From contig JAUXNJ010000001.1 of assembly GCA_030682795.1 (NCBI GenBank), positions 1 to 64,000 of the forward strand: 64,000 nt of DNA. Direction: 5' to 3'. The notes below the pieces were generated by a model. The model searched no databases. It was not told where the DNA came from and worked only from the letters and a program-made list of their open reading frames with translations. This document shows positions 34,878-41,981 of this stretch, piece after piece (position 1 is the stretch's first letter; each line of letters opens with the position of its first letter). The translations under genes and the position numbers were made by a program. Origin of the DNA: Sphingobacteriaceae bacterium (GTDB lineage Bacteria > Bacteroidota > Bacteroidia > UBA7662).

Positions 34878-36077
34878 ATGCCAAAATTACTACTCCTATC
34901 GCTTCTACTCCTTTGTAGCACGCTTACCCAAGCCCAACGCTATTTGCAAGAAGTATTCCCAGTTGTGGATGTTCAAACCAACCTGAATTATGGCAATGCT
35001 CCGCTTTGGAACAATAGTCCACAGGCACTCGATTTGGATGTATTTAGGCCAGCTGGTGACAATCAAAACAACCGACCGCTCATTATTTTCTTTCACGGCG
35101 GTTCCTTTATTGGAGGACAACGCAACGATGCGGTGATGCTTGGACTCTGTAATACCTTTGCCAAACGGGGCTATGTAACGGCTACCGCAAGTTACCGTTT
35201 GGGCGTAAACAATGCCAATTTAGCAGCGCTCGACCGCGAATTTGTAAAGGCTGCCTTACGCGCTACCCACGATGCCAAAGCCGCGGTGCGTTTTTTCAAG
35301 CGTTCGGTTGCCGAGCAAGGCAATCCTTATGGCATCGATACCAATAAAATATACGTAGGCGGCTACTCCGCTGGCGCCATCGCAGCCATTCATCTGGCTT
35401 ATTTTACTGATACTTTGCAGTCATCCACCCTGGTCAACCAAGAAATAATGGGCTTGGGTGTAGGCCTCGAAGGCAATTCTGGCAATCCTGGCTATACTTC
35501 CACTGCAGCTGGGGTACTCAATATCGCTGGTGCAGTACTCGATACTAACCTCATCAAGACTGGCGCAGTTACCGGCATCCATTTCCACGGTACTGCCGAC
35601 GAGGTAGTACCTTATGGTCGCGGTATGATTCGCGCAGTAGGTTTCCCCGTTATTCTGGTAGATGGCTCCAGTTTGTTGCACCAGCGCCTACAAAATAGAG
35701 GTACTTACAGCGAATTGCTAAGCTATACTGGTGCGATGCATGATTTTGTATCTACCCCAAGCATCTCGGCCGATATTGTGAATAACGCCGCCCGATTCTT
35801 CTTTAATTTGCAAAACAATAGCGTAAGCTTAGCCGAAAAACCAGCTTTGACGGTAAACATTTACCCTAATCCAAGCTCCGACTGGTTGCGTATTGAAAAC
35901 AACCAGGGACTTGAGATGGAGGTGGAGCTGAAAAATATGCACGGCCAAACCTTGCTTCAAAGCCTTTTGGCAGATGGCGAAGCACTGCCCCTGACGGAAT
36001 TAACGGCTGGCTTCTACCTCTTACAAATCACTCAAAACAACAATACACAACTCCATAAAATCGTTATTCGCAAATGA
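34878..36077 (+). CDS. Secreted alpha/beta-hydrolase (carboxylesterase-like), T9SS cargo
   Basis: A 399-residue exported protein. The signal peptide is MPKLLLLSLLLL to about TQAQ (residue 20). The hydrolase has an oxyanion-hole motif HGGSFIGG near 73, nucleophile elbow GGYSAGA (Ser near 165), an acid in GTADEVVPYG near 235 and a candidate catalytic histidine in GAMHDFVSTP near 288. This arrangement is that of carboxylesterases and acetyl-xylan-type esterases (Abhydrolase_3-like). The C-terminal 75 residues are a T9SS sorting domain (NIYPNPSSDWLRIEN, LKNMHGQTLLQ, GFYLLQI). The ester substrate cannot be told from sequence. Its stop overlaps the start of the subtilase gene by four bases (ATGA). 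Confidence 0.88.
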   Translation: MPKLLLLSLLLLCSTLTQAQRYLQEVFPVVDVQTNLNYGNAPLWNNSPQALDLDVFRPAGDNQNNRPLIIFFHGGSFIGGQRNDAVMLGLCNTFAKRGYVTATASYRLGVNNANLAALDREFVKAALRATHDAKAAVRFFKRSVAEQGNPYGIDTNKIYVGGYSAGAIAAIHLAYFTDTLQSSTLVNQEIMGLGVGLEGNSGNPGYTSTAAGVLNIAGAVLDTNLIKTGAVTGIHFHGTADEVVPYGRGMIRAVGFPVILVDGSSLLHQRLQNRGTYSELLSYTGAMHDFVSTPSISADIVNNAARFFFNLQNNSVSLAEKPALTVNIYPNPSSDWLRIENNQGLEMEVELKNMHGQTLLQSLLADGEALPLTELTAGFYLLQITQNNNTQLHKIVIRK

Positions 36078-37654
36078 ACCGCTTTTTCACCCTCTTTTTA
36101 TCGATTTGCTTAGTACTCACGCTAGGCCTCAGTCAAGCGCAAGAATTAACCCGACCGCAGCAGTGGTACCAACTCGACCCTCGTCAAGACCAGCTTGGTG
36201 GTATATCTACCAATAAGGCATATGAAAGTCTGCTCGCTGATCGGCTTTTGTTGCCCGTTATTGTGGCGGTAATTGATGCAGGTGTTGACATTGAACATGA
36301 AGACCTGAAAGAGGTGCTTTGGGTGAACCCACGCGAAATTCCCGACAATGGTATTGACGATGACGGCAATGGCTACATTGATGATGTGTATGGCTGGAGC
36401 TTTTTAAGCGGTCCCGGCGGCGAAGTGCACTACGATACCTACGAAATGACCCGCGAATTGGTAAAATACAGTGCCCTCGAAAAAGATGGCAAAATTGCCA
36501 AAGGCAGCAAAGAAGCGGCTTATTTGAAGGAGCTGCGCAAAAAGCACAAGGCCGAAGTGAAAGAAATGAGCAAGGCCTTTAAAGTGATGAGCGAACTCAA
36601 AGCAGCCAATGATGCATTTTTAACGGAAGTAGGTCGTGAAGGCCTTACCGAAGCCAAAATCGATGCCTTTAAACCCAAAGGCAAATGGCAAAAAGTGGTC
36701 AAAGGCTATTACGGCAGCGCGGTCAAAAACAAACTGCCTATCGTTGAAGCAGAGACCAAATTGCTTGAAGGATACGAGCAAGTAAATGGAATGCTCAACT
36801 ACGGCCTAAACCTCGAATTTAATCCACGTCATTTGGTGGGTGACAAATACGAAGAGTGGAATGATGCCATCTATGGCGACAATCGGGTAACTGGTCCCGA
36901 TGCCTCCCACGGTACCCATGTAGCCGGCATCATTGCTGCCCAGCGCAACAATGGCAAAGGCATGAACGGCATAGCAGCCAATGCGCGCATCATGACTTTG
37001 CGTGCGGTGCCGAGCGGCGACGAGCACGATAAAGACGTGGCCAACGCCATTCGCTATGCGGTGAACAATGGCGCCAAGGTCATCAATATGAGCTTTGGCA
37101 AAAGCTATTCCCCGCAATCTGAATTGGTAGCTGCCGCTGTTGAATATGCTGCAAGTAAAGACGTGCTCTTGGTGCATGCCGCAGGAAACGACGGAAAAAA
37201 TATAGATGAAGCCAATAACTTCCCGCAACCCTTTGCCCCAGGTGGAGAAAAATATCAGCATTGGCTTGAAGTGGGCGCTTCTTCATTCCAGCTCAACGAA
37301 AGAATGCTGGCTACTTTTTCAAATTACGGCAAAGAAAGTGTAGATGTGTTTGCACCAGGCGATCACATTTACGCCACCATGCCCGGTAGTAAATACGACC
37401 ACAATAGCGGTACGAGTATGGCGGCACCTGTGGTAGCCGGTATTGCAGCGGTCATTCGCGGCTTATATCCACAACTCACAGCTCCAGAAGTGCGTAATAT
37501 CATCATGGAAAGCACCTATGTGTACGAGCAAGCAGTAATTCTCCCTGGAAGCAAGAAGAAAAAAACCACCATCGGCGACATCAGTCGCACGGGCGGTGTG
37601 GTGAATTTAGAAGCAGCTATTTTGCTGGCCGACAAAAAAGTTGCAGCACGCTAA
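36074..37654 (+). CDS. Secreted S8 family (subtilisin-like) serine peptidase with a large insertion
   Basis: A 526-residue exported protease with a signal peptide to about SQAQ (residue 23). The triad is clear: Asp68 in VIVAVIDAGVDIEHEDL, His near 279 in GPDASHGTHVAGIIAAQ and Ser near 447 in SGTSMAAPVVAGIAA. The oxyanion Asn is probably in HAAGNDG. Between Asp and His there are about 211 residues, against 32 in subtilisin; the insertion starts with a calcium-type loop (DDDGNGYIDDVYGW) and continues as a Lys/Glu-rich helical stretch. There is no T9SS sorting domain and no obvious propeptide, so it probably acts in the periplasm or is anchored otherwise. It is translationally coupled to the upstream esterase. 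Confidence 0.92.
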   Translation: MNRFFTLFLSICLVLTLGLSQAQELTRPQQWYQLDPRQDQLGGISTNKAYESLLADRLLLPVIVAVIDAGVDIEHEDLKEVLWVNPREIPDNGIDDDGNGYIDDVYGWSFLSGPGGEVHYDTYEMTRELVKYSALEKDGKIAKGSKEAAYLKELRKKHKAEVKEMSKAFKVMSELKAANDAFLTEVGREGLTEAKIDAFKPKGKWQKVVKGYYGSAVKNKLPIVEAETKLLEGYEQVNGMLNYGLNLEFNPRHLVGDKYEEWNDAIYGDNRVTGPDASHGTHVAGIIAAQRNNGKGMNGIAANARIMTLRAVPSGDEHDKDVANAIRYAVNNGAKVINMSFGKSYSPQSELVAAAVEYAASKDVLLVHAAGNDGKNIDEANNFPQPFAPGGEKYQHWLEVGASSFQLNERMLATFSNYGKESVDVFAPGDHIYATMPGSKYDHNSGTSMAAPVVAGIAAVIRGLYPQLTAPEVRNIIMESTYVYEQAVILPGSKKKKTTIGDISRTGGVVNLEAAILLADKKVAAR

Positions 37655-37659
37655 AAGTC

Positions 37660-38223
37660 TTAGCGCTTACGAGCAGGGCGTGGGAAACGCATCTTATAGG
37701 TAACGTTAACGATGCCCTGCTTGATTTGCTCCAGCTTTTTTGACACCAATCGGCGGCGCAAAGCCGTCAATTTTTCGGTAAAGAGCTTGCCTTCGATGTG
37801 GTCGTATTCATGTTGAATCACCCGGGCTGGCATATCGTCGAAATCTTGTTCGTGCAGCACCCAGTTTTCATCGTAATAGCGAATGCGGATTTTCTCCGGA
37901 CGGAATACATCGCCCCGAACATCGGGAATGCTTAAGCAACCTTCGTTAAAAGCCCATTCCTCGCCACTATATTCCACAATCTCAGCATTGATAAACACCC
38001 GCTTCTCATCCTTGAAGGCTTCTTCGTCGAAGGGCGAAACGTCGATTACAAACAACCGAATCGACAAACCCACCTGCGGGGCCGCCAAACCCACCCCATT
38101 GGCCTCATACATGGTTTCAAACATGCTGGCCACAAGTTCTTTTAAATTCGGGTAGTCTTGGGGGATGGGAGCCGCTTTGGTGTTTAAAACCGCGTCTCCG
38201 TATGCAACTATGGGTAAAATCAT
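37660..38223 (-). CDS. def: Peptide deformylase
   Basis: Deformylase removes the formyl group from the initiator methionine of new proteins. The 187-residue product has the three motifs of the active site: GVGLAAPQVG at 43-52, EGCLSIP with metal ligand Cys96, and QHEYDH with ligands His138 and His142 and catalytic Glu139. The C-terminus is basic (RFPRPARKR). The start overlaps the ruvX stop by four bases, making it the last gene of the reductase-ferredoxin-ruvX-def operon. It converges with the subtilase gene with only five bases between stops. Confidence 0.97.
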   Translation of the reverse strand: MILPIVAYGDAVLNTKAAPIPQDYPNLKELVASMFETMYEANGVGLAAPQVGLSIRLFVIDVSPFDEEAFKDEKRVFINAEIVEYSGEEWAFNEGCLSIPDVRGDVFRPEKIRIRYYDENWVLHEQDFDDMPARVIQHEYDHIEGKLFTEKLTALRRRLVSKKLEQIKQGIVNVTYKMRFPRPARKR

Positions 38224-38633
38224 GGGTGTTGTTCGAGATAAGTTTGTAAAATGAGCACCGCGCTGATCTGGTCAACCAGGCCTTTGTCTTGACGCTGTTT
38301 TTTGTTTAAATCGCTTTTGGCGATGGCTTGGAGCGCGATTTTGGAGGTAAATCTTTCATCGACCCGCACCACCGGTATGCCAGGAAAAGTTCTCTGCAAA
38401 TGTACGGCAAACTCCTGAATCTGCGCAGCGGTATCGGAAGGAAGGTTTTTGACGGTCTTAGGCTCACCCAACACAAAGGTTTCGATGACCTCGCGGGCGT
38501 GGTAAGCTTTCAAATAGGCAATCAGGTCTTTGCTATGCACCGTGTCGAGGGCCGTGGCAAACATGCGCAGCGCATCGGTGGTGGCCAGTCCTACCCGCTT
38601 GCTGCCGTAATCTATGGCGACCACCCGACCCAT
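38220..38633 (-). CDS. ruvX: Holliday junction resolvase RuvX (YqgF)
   Basis: A 137-residue RNase H-fold nuclease of the YqgF family, proposed to act as a Holliday junction resolvase or in rRNA 5'-end processing. Seen: the first acidic strand AIDYGSKRVGLA with Asp8, the GEPKTVKNLPSD loop, VRVDERFTSKIA with conserved D-E, and the terminal DQISAVLILQTYL. Length is normal. It shares one base with the end of the ferredoxin gene and four with the start of def, so translation of the three is tightly linked. Confidence 0.95.
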   Translation of the reverse strand: MGRVVAIDYGSKRVGLATTDALRMFATALDTVHSKDLIAYLKAYHAREVIETFVLGEPKTVKNLPSDTAAQIQEFAVHLQRTFPGIPVVRVDERFTSKIALQAIAKSDLNKKQRQDKGLVDQISAVLILQTYLEQHP

Positions 38634-38953
38634 CAGTTGCCTTCTCCCAAAATTTGTAGGCGCGCGCCGTTGCTGAGGGCACTCAGGCGAATTTGGCAGC
38701 TCAAGCGACTGTTTTCGCCGCTGTTAAAGAGGGTGTCGAGCATGTCGAGCTCCTCGTCGGAGGGCGGATTGGCCGTGCCTTCGAGCAAAGCAATGTGGCA
38801 AGTGCCGCACAAGGCCATGCCGCCGCAAGTGGCTAAAATGGGATATTCGCTGCCTTTGAGGGCTTCCATCAAATTTAGCCCCATGTCGGTGGGAAAGCTG
38901 TGCTCGGTGGTGCTGCCATCGGCTTCTTCCACGAAAACCTGGATGTCGCTCAT
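38633..38953 (-). CDS. [2Fe-2S] ferredoxin (adrenodoxin-like)
   Basis: A 106-residue ferredoxin. The cluster ligands are in CGGMALCGTC (Cys43, Cys49, Cys52) and a fourth Cys86 in RLSCQIRLS, the spacing of vertebrate/ISC-type rather than plant-type ferredoxins. It has no signal peptide. The ATG at 38953 overlaps the stop of the reductase gene by one base, and an in-frame TTG just before it is not preferred. Its place directly after a ferredoxin reductase gene makes a two-component electron-transfer chain very likely; the final acceptor is not in the window. Confidence 0.93.
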   Translation of the reverse strand: MSDIQVFVEEADGSTTEHSFPTDMGLNLMEALKGSEYPILATCGGMALCGTCHIALLEGTANPPSDEELDMLDTLFNSGENSRLSCQIRLSALSNGARLQILGEGN

Positions 38954-39957
38954 CAAAATGCGTTCACACCGTTTACGGTGGTATATTTAAAACTGAGTTT
39001 TTGGTCGGGATACACCAGCTTAAAAGCCGTTTGGGCCATCAAAGCTGCCTCGTGGAAGCCACATAAAATGAGCTTGAGCTTGCCAGGATAGGTATTGATG
39101 TCTCCAATGGCGTAAATGCCGGGTACGTTGGTGCTGTAGTCGTGCACATTTACCTCGATGGCGCTTTTGTCGAGGTTGAGTCCCCAGCCTTCGATTGGAC
39201 CGAGCTTTGGGCTCAGACCAAATAAGGGAATGAGGTAGTCGGCTTCGAGCAGCTGACTTTCTTTTTGCTTGTTGATTACTTCTACCTGCTGCAGCTGGCC
39301 TTCGCCTGCTAAACGACCCAATTGTGAGCTCAATAGCAAGCGAATTTTACCTGTTTCGGCCAATTTCGCTACCTTTTCGGCCGAATCAACGGCTCCTCTA
39401 AAGGTTTCGTTGCGATGCACCAGCGTAAGTTCCTCCACTACATCTGCTAAAAATATGGCCCAGTCGAGGGCCGAATCACCGCCGCCGGCCAACACCACTT
39501 TTTTACCCCGATATTTTTCGGGATCCAAAATCATATAAGAAACACCCTTGTTTTCATACGCTTCGATGTTCGGAATTTCAGGCTTGCGGGGCTCAAAACA
39601 GCCCAATCCAGCTGCAATCACCACCACCTTACAAGCAATTTCGCTGCCCATATTGGTGCGTACCACAAAACTTTCGTCGGCTTGGCGCTCCAACTCCTCC
39701 ACCCTTTCGCCCAAGGTAAAAGTGGGATGGAAGGGTTCGATTTGCGCCATCAAATTATCCACCAATTCGCCCGCCAAAATGCTGGGGTAACCGGGAATAT
39801 CGTAAATCGGTTTTTTGGGATAGATTTCCGAGAGTTGTCCGCCCACCTGCGGCAGTGCATCCACCAAATGACAACGCATTTTAAGCAATCCCGCCTCAAA
39901 AACAGCAAACAATCCCACGGGTCCCGCACCAATGATGCATATATCGGTTTGAATCAT
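38953..39957 (-). CDS. Ferredoxin--NADP+ reductase, thioredoxin-reductase-like type
   Basis: A 334-residue flavoprotein. FAD-binding GAGPVGLFAVFEAG at the N-terminus, NAD(P)-binding VLAGGGDSALDWA near 160 and the FAD C-terminal GIYAIGDINTYPGKLKLILCGFHEA define the two-domain TrxR fold. The CxxC redox pair of thioredoxin reductase is absent, as in the TrxR-like FNRs of Bacillus and Chlorobium, and the C-terminal extension (FKLVYPDQKLSFKYTTVNG) is that of FNR. The ATG at 39957 is used because an upstream in-frame start at 39978 falls inside the -7 element. It heads the operon with ferredoxin, ruvX and def. Confidence 0.92.
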   Translation of the reverse strand: MIQTDICIIGAGPVGLFAVFEAGLLKMRCHLVDALPQVGGQLSEIYPKKPIYDIPGYPSILAGELVDNLMAQIEPFHPTFTLGERVEELERQADESFVVRTNMGSEIACKVVVIAAGLGCFEPRKPEIPNIEAYENKGVSYMILDPEKYRGKKVVLAGGGDSALDWAIFLADVVEELTLVHRNETFRGAVDSAEKVAKLAETGKIRLLLSSQLGRLAGEGQLQQVEVINKQKESQLLEADYLIPLFGLSPKLGPIEGWGLNLDKSAIEVNVHDYSTNVPGIYAIGDINTYPGKLKLILCGFHEAALMAQTAFKLVYPDQKLSFKYTTVNGVNAF

Positions 39958-39975
39958 GTATTCGTAATTACGCTG

Positions 39976-39983
39976 CAAAAATA
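39976..39983 (-). promoter_or_regulatory. -7 element of the reductase-ferredoxin-ruvX-def operon
   Basis: On the minus strand TATTTTTG is a perfect TAnnTTTG match ending 18 bases before the ATG at 39957. No clear -33 TTG is present. Confidence 0.55.
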
Positions 39984-40139
39984 TAGAAATCAGACGTTTT
40001 TATCTGTTATCAGTGTTACATTCTTTTAAACAACCGCCTAACCTCAAAAGAGTTCATGCTTTTTAACAATTGAAAGCAGCGGCCGTGAACACAACTAATC
40101 CCATTTTTTCAGTATTTTAGCCGTATTAAACCCCTACAC

Positions 40140-40718
40140 ATGAAAATTGCCCTTCGATTAAGTTTATTTGCCCTCATTCCGGTGTTGCTCAGCAGCTGCG
40201 GTTACAACTCCATGGTGAGTAAAGATGAAGCCGTGAGCTCGCAGTGGGCCAATGTAGAAACGGCTTACCAGCGCCGGGCCGACCTCATCCCCAACCTCGT
40301 GAGCACCGTAAAAGGCTATGCCGATTTTGAGCAAGAAACCCTCACCCAGGTAGTAGAAGCCCGTGCCAAAGCCACCAGCATGAATGTGGATGCCAGCAAA
40401 TTGGACGCTTCCACCATCGAAAAATTCCAAGCCAACCAGGCCCAATTGAGCGGTGCTTTGTCGCGCTTGATGGTGGTGGTTGAAAAATACCCCGACCTCA
40501 AAGCCAACCAAAACTTCCTCGAACTGCAATCACAGCTCGAAGGCACCGAAAACCGCATCAGCGTGGAGCGCCGCAGGTTTAACGAAATGGTGCAAGACTA
40601 CAATACTTACATCCGTAAATTCCCCAATAACCTCATCGCTGGCATGTTTAGCTTTGAGCAAAGGGGCTATTTTAAGTCTGACGAAGGCAGCGACAAGGCC
40701 CCAAAAGTTGAGTTTTGA
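40140..40718 (+). CDS. lemA: LemA family lipoprotein
   Basis: A 192-residue LemA-family protein with a lipoprotein signal (LLSSC, Cys20). The family helix bundle is clear: WANVETAYQRRADLIPNLVSTVKGYADFEQETL, AQLSGALSRLMVVVEKYPDLKANQNFLELQSQLEGTENRI (in parts), RRRFNEMVQDYN and FPNNLIAGMFSF. LemA proteins are membrane-linked and of uncertain function; they often occur beside TPM-domain genes, as here. A possible promoter (TATTTTAG, 40113-40120) has one mismatch. The stop overlaps the TTG start of the next gene. Confidence 0.95.
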   Translation: MKIALRLSLFALIPVLLSSCGYNSMVSKDEAVSSQWANVETAYQRRADLIPNLVSTVKGYADFEQETLTQVVEARAKATSMNVDASKLDASTIEKFQANQAQLSGALSRLMVVVEKYPDLKANQNFLELQSQLEGTENRISVERRRFNEMVQDYNTYIRKFPNNLIAGMFSFEQRGYFKSDEGSDKAPKVEF

Positions 40719-41158
40719 GCGAGTCGGCTAAAAAGTTACTCGACGCGGCAGGACAAAAAACCGTACTGCAAGCCATCCAACAAGCCGAAGCTGCAAGTTC
40801 TGGCGAAGTGCGGGTACACCTCGAAGATTATTCGCGTGGGGATGCCTTAGCCCGTGCGGCCTTTTTATTCGGCAAGCTCGGCATGCGCAATACCGTGGCC
40901 CGCAATGGCGTACTGCTGTACATTGCTGTAAAAGACCATCAGGTGGCCATTTATGGGGATGAAGGCATAGATGTCGCCGTGGGCAAGGATTTTTGGGAAG
41001 CCGAAATCGCCCTCATGACCCAGCACTTTAAACAAGGCGACTATGCCGGCGGCATCAGCAAGGCACTTGAGCAAGTAGGTGAAAAGCTCCGGGAATTTTT
41101 CCCGCACCAGGGCGATGACGACCAAAATGAATTGTCGGATGAGATCACTTTTGGTTAA
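40715..41158 (+). CDS. TPM domain protein, small cytoplasmic form
   Basis: A 147-residue TPM-domain (TLP18.3/Psb32/MOLO-1) protein with no signal peptide. Domain features are ASSGEVRVHLED, a middle RNGVLLYIAVKDHQVAIYGDEGI and the HFKQGDYAGGISKALEQVG end; the acidic C-terminus follows (PHQGDDDQNE). The start must be TTG at 40715, because no ATG occurs before the conserved domain; it overlaps the lemA stop as TTGA. This is a tight coupling with lemA. Function within LemA/TPM clusters is not established. Confidence 0.88.
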   Translation: MSESAKKLLDAAGQKTVLQAIQQAEAASSGEVRVHLEDYSRGDALARAAFLFGKLGMRNTVARNGVLLYIAVKDHQVAIYGDEGIDVAVGKDFWEAEIALMTQHFKQGDYAGGISKALEQVGEKLREFFPHQGDDDQNELSDEITFG

Positions 41159-41894
41159 AATCAGTCTGCTTTTGCTCTTGGTGCTGCCTCTTGGCGCCCA
41201 AGACCTGCCCCAACCCATGAAGCCGGTGCGCTTGGTAAACGATTTTGCCCAGGTGCTCAACCGCATGGAGCTCAACAAGCTCGAAACCATGCTGGTGAGC
41301 TACAACGACAGCACTTCTACCCAAATCACCATCGTTACCGTGCAAAGTTTGGGCGGATACGAAATTGCCGACTACGCCAACAAGCTGTACGAAGCTTGGG
41401 GCATAGGCCAAAAAAGCAAAAACAACGGCTTGCTCATCTTGCTTTCGATGGAAGAGCGGGCAGTGCGCATGGAAGTGGGTTATGGCCTCGAAGACCGCCT
41501 CACCGATGCCCTTTCGCGGCGCATCATTGAGCGGGACATGGTGCCAAATTTCCGCTCGGGCGACTACGCTGGCGGTTTATACGCGGCCAGCAAATCGGTG
41601 ATTCAGGTGCTCGAAGGCGCCTACACAGCTGATGCCAAAGGCAAAGGCGAAAAGCAGGTACCTGGTTCCTTGATCATCATACTCATCGTGGTCATCCTCA
41701 TCATCATTGTGAACTCCAAAAATGGCGGTGGTCAAAGCTTCAGCGGCAAAGGCCGCGCTGGTTACCAACCTCCTTTCTTCTTCCCAATGGGTGGTGGCGG
41801 AGGCTTCGGTGGCGGCTTTGGCGGAGGTGGCGGCGGTTTTGGTGGCTTCGGCGGCGGCATGTCGGGCGGTGGCGGCGCGAGCGGGCGCTGGTGA
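41139..41894 (+). CDS. TPM domain protein, exported, with C-terminal membrane segment and Gly-rich tail
   Basis: A 251-residue exported protein. From ATG 41139 the signal peptide runs to about PLGAQ. The TPM domain at about 30-160 shows VNDFAQVLNRMELNKLE, STSTQITIVTVQSLGGYEI, NNGLLILLSMEERAVRMEVGYG (in parts) and FRSGDYAGGLYAASKSV. A transmembrane helix at about 175-195 (LIIILIVVILIIIV) is followed by a tail of about 40 residues made almost only of Gly and Phe (GGGGGFGG repeats), ending GASGRW. This is the YgcG-like layout. It overlaps the preceding TPM gene by 20 bp. The Gly-rich tail is on the cytoplasmic side if the topology is N-out. Confidence 0.92.
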   Translation: MRSLLVKISLLLLLVLPLGAQDLPQPMKPVRLVNDFAQVLNRMELNKLETMLVSYNDSTSTQITIVTVQSLGGYEIADYANKLYEAWGIGQKSKNNGLLILLSMEERAVRMEVGYGLEDRLTDALSRRIIERDMVPNFRSGDYAGGLYAASKSVIQVLEGAYTADAKGKGEKQVPGSLIIILIVVILIIIVNSKNGGGQSFSGKGRAGYQPPFFFPMGGGGGFGGGFGGGGGGFGGFGGGMSGGGGASGRW

Positions 41895-41981
41895 TTTTGC
41901 ACCAATGGCTTGAAAGTTTCCTGAATTCCTTAATTTAGCCACAGAACAATTCGGTTTTTCGACTTCAAAACATACTTATCC

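Noticed and set aside
38953-39957. Thioredoxin reductase
   Set aside because: The fold matches, but the CxxC pair is missing and the next gene is a ferredoxin, so the FNR reading is preferred.
41770-41890. Tandem DNA repeat (GGTGGCGGAGGCTTCGGT-like units)
   Set aside because: It is the coding sequence of the Gly/Phe-rich tail of the TPM protein, not a separate repeat element.
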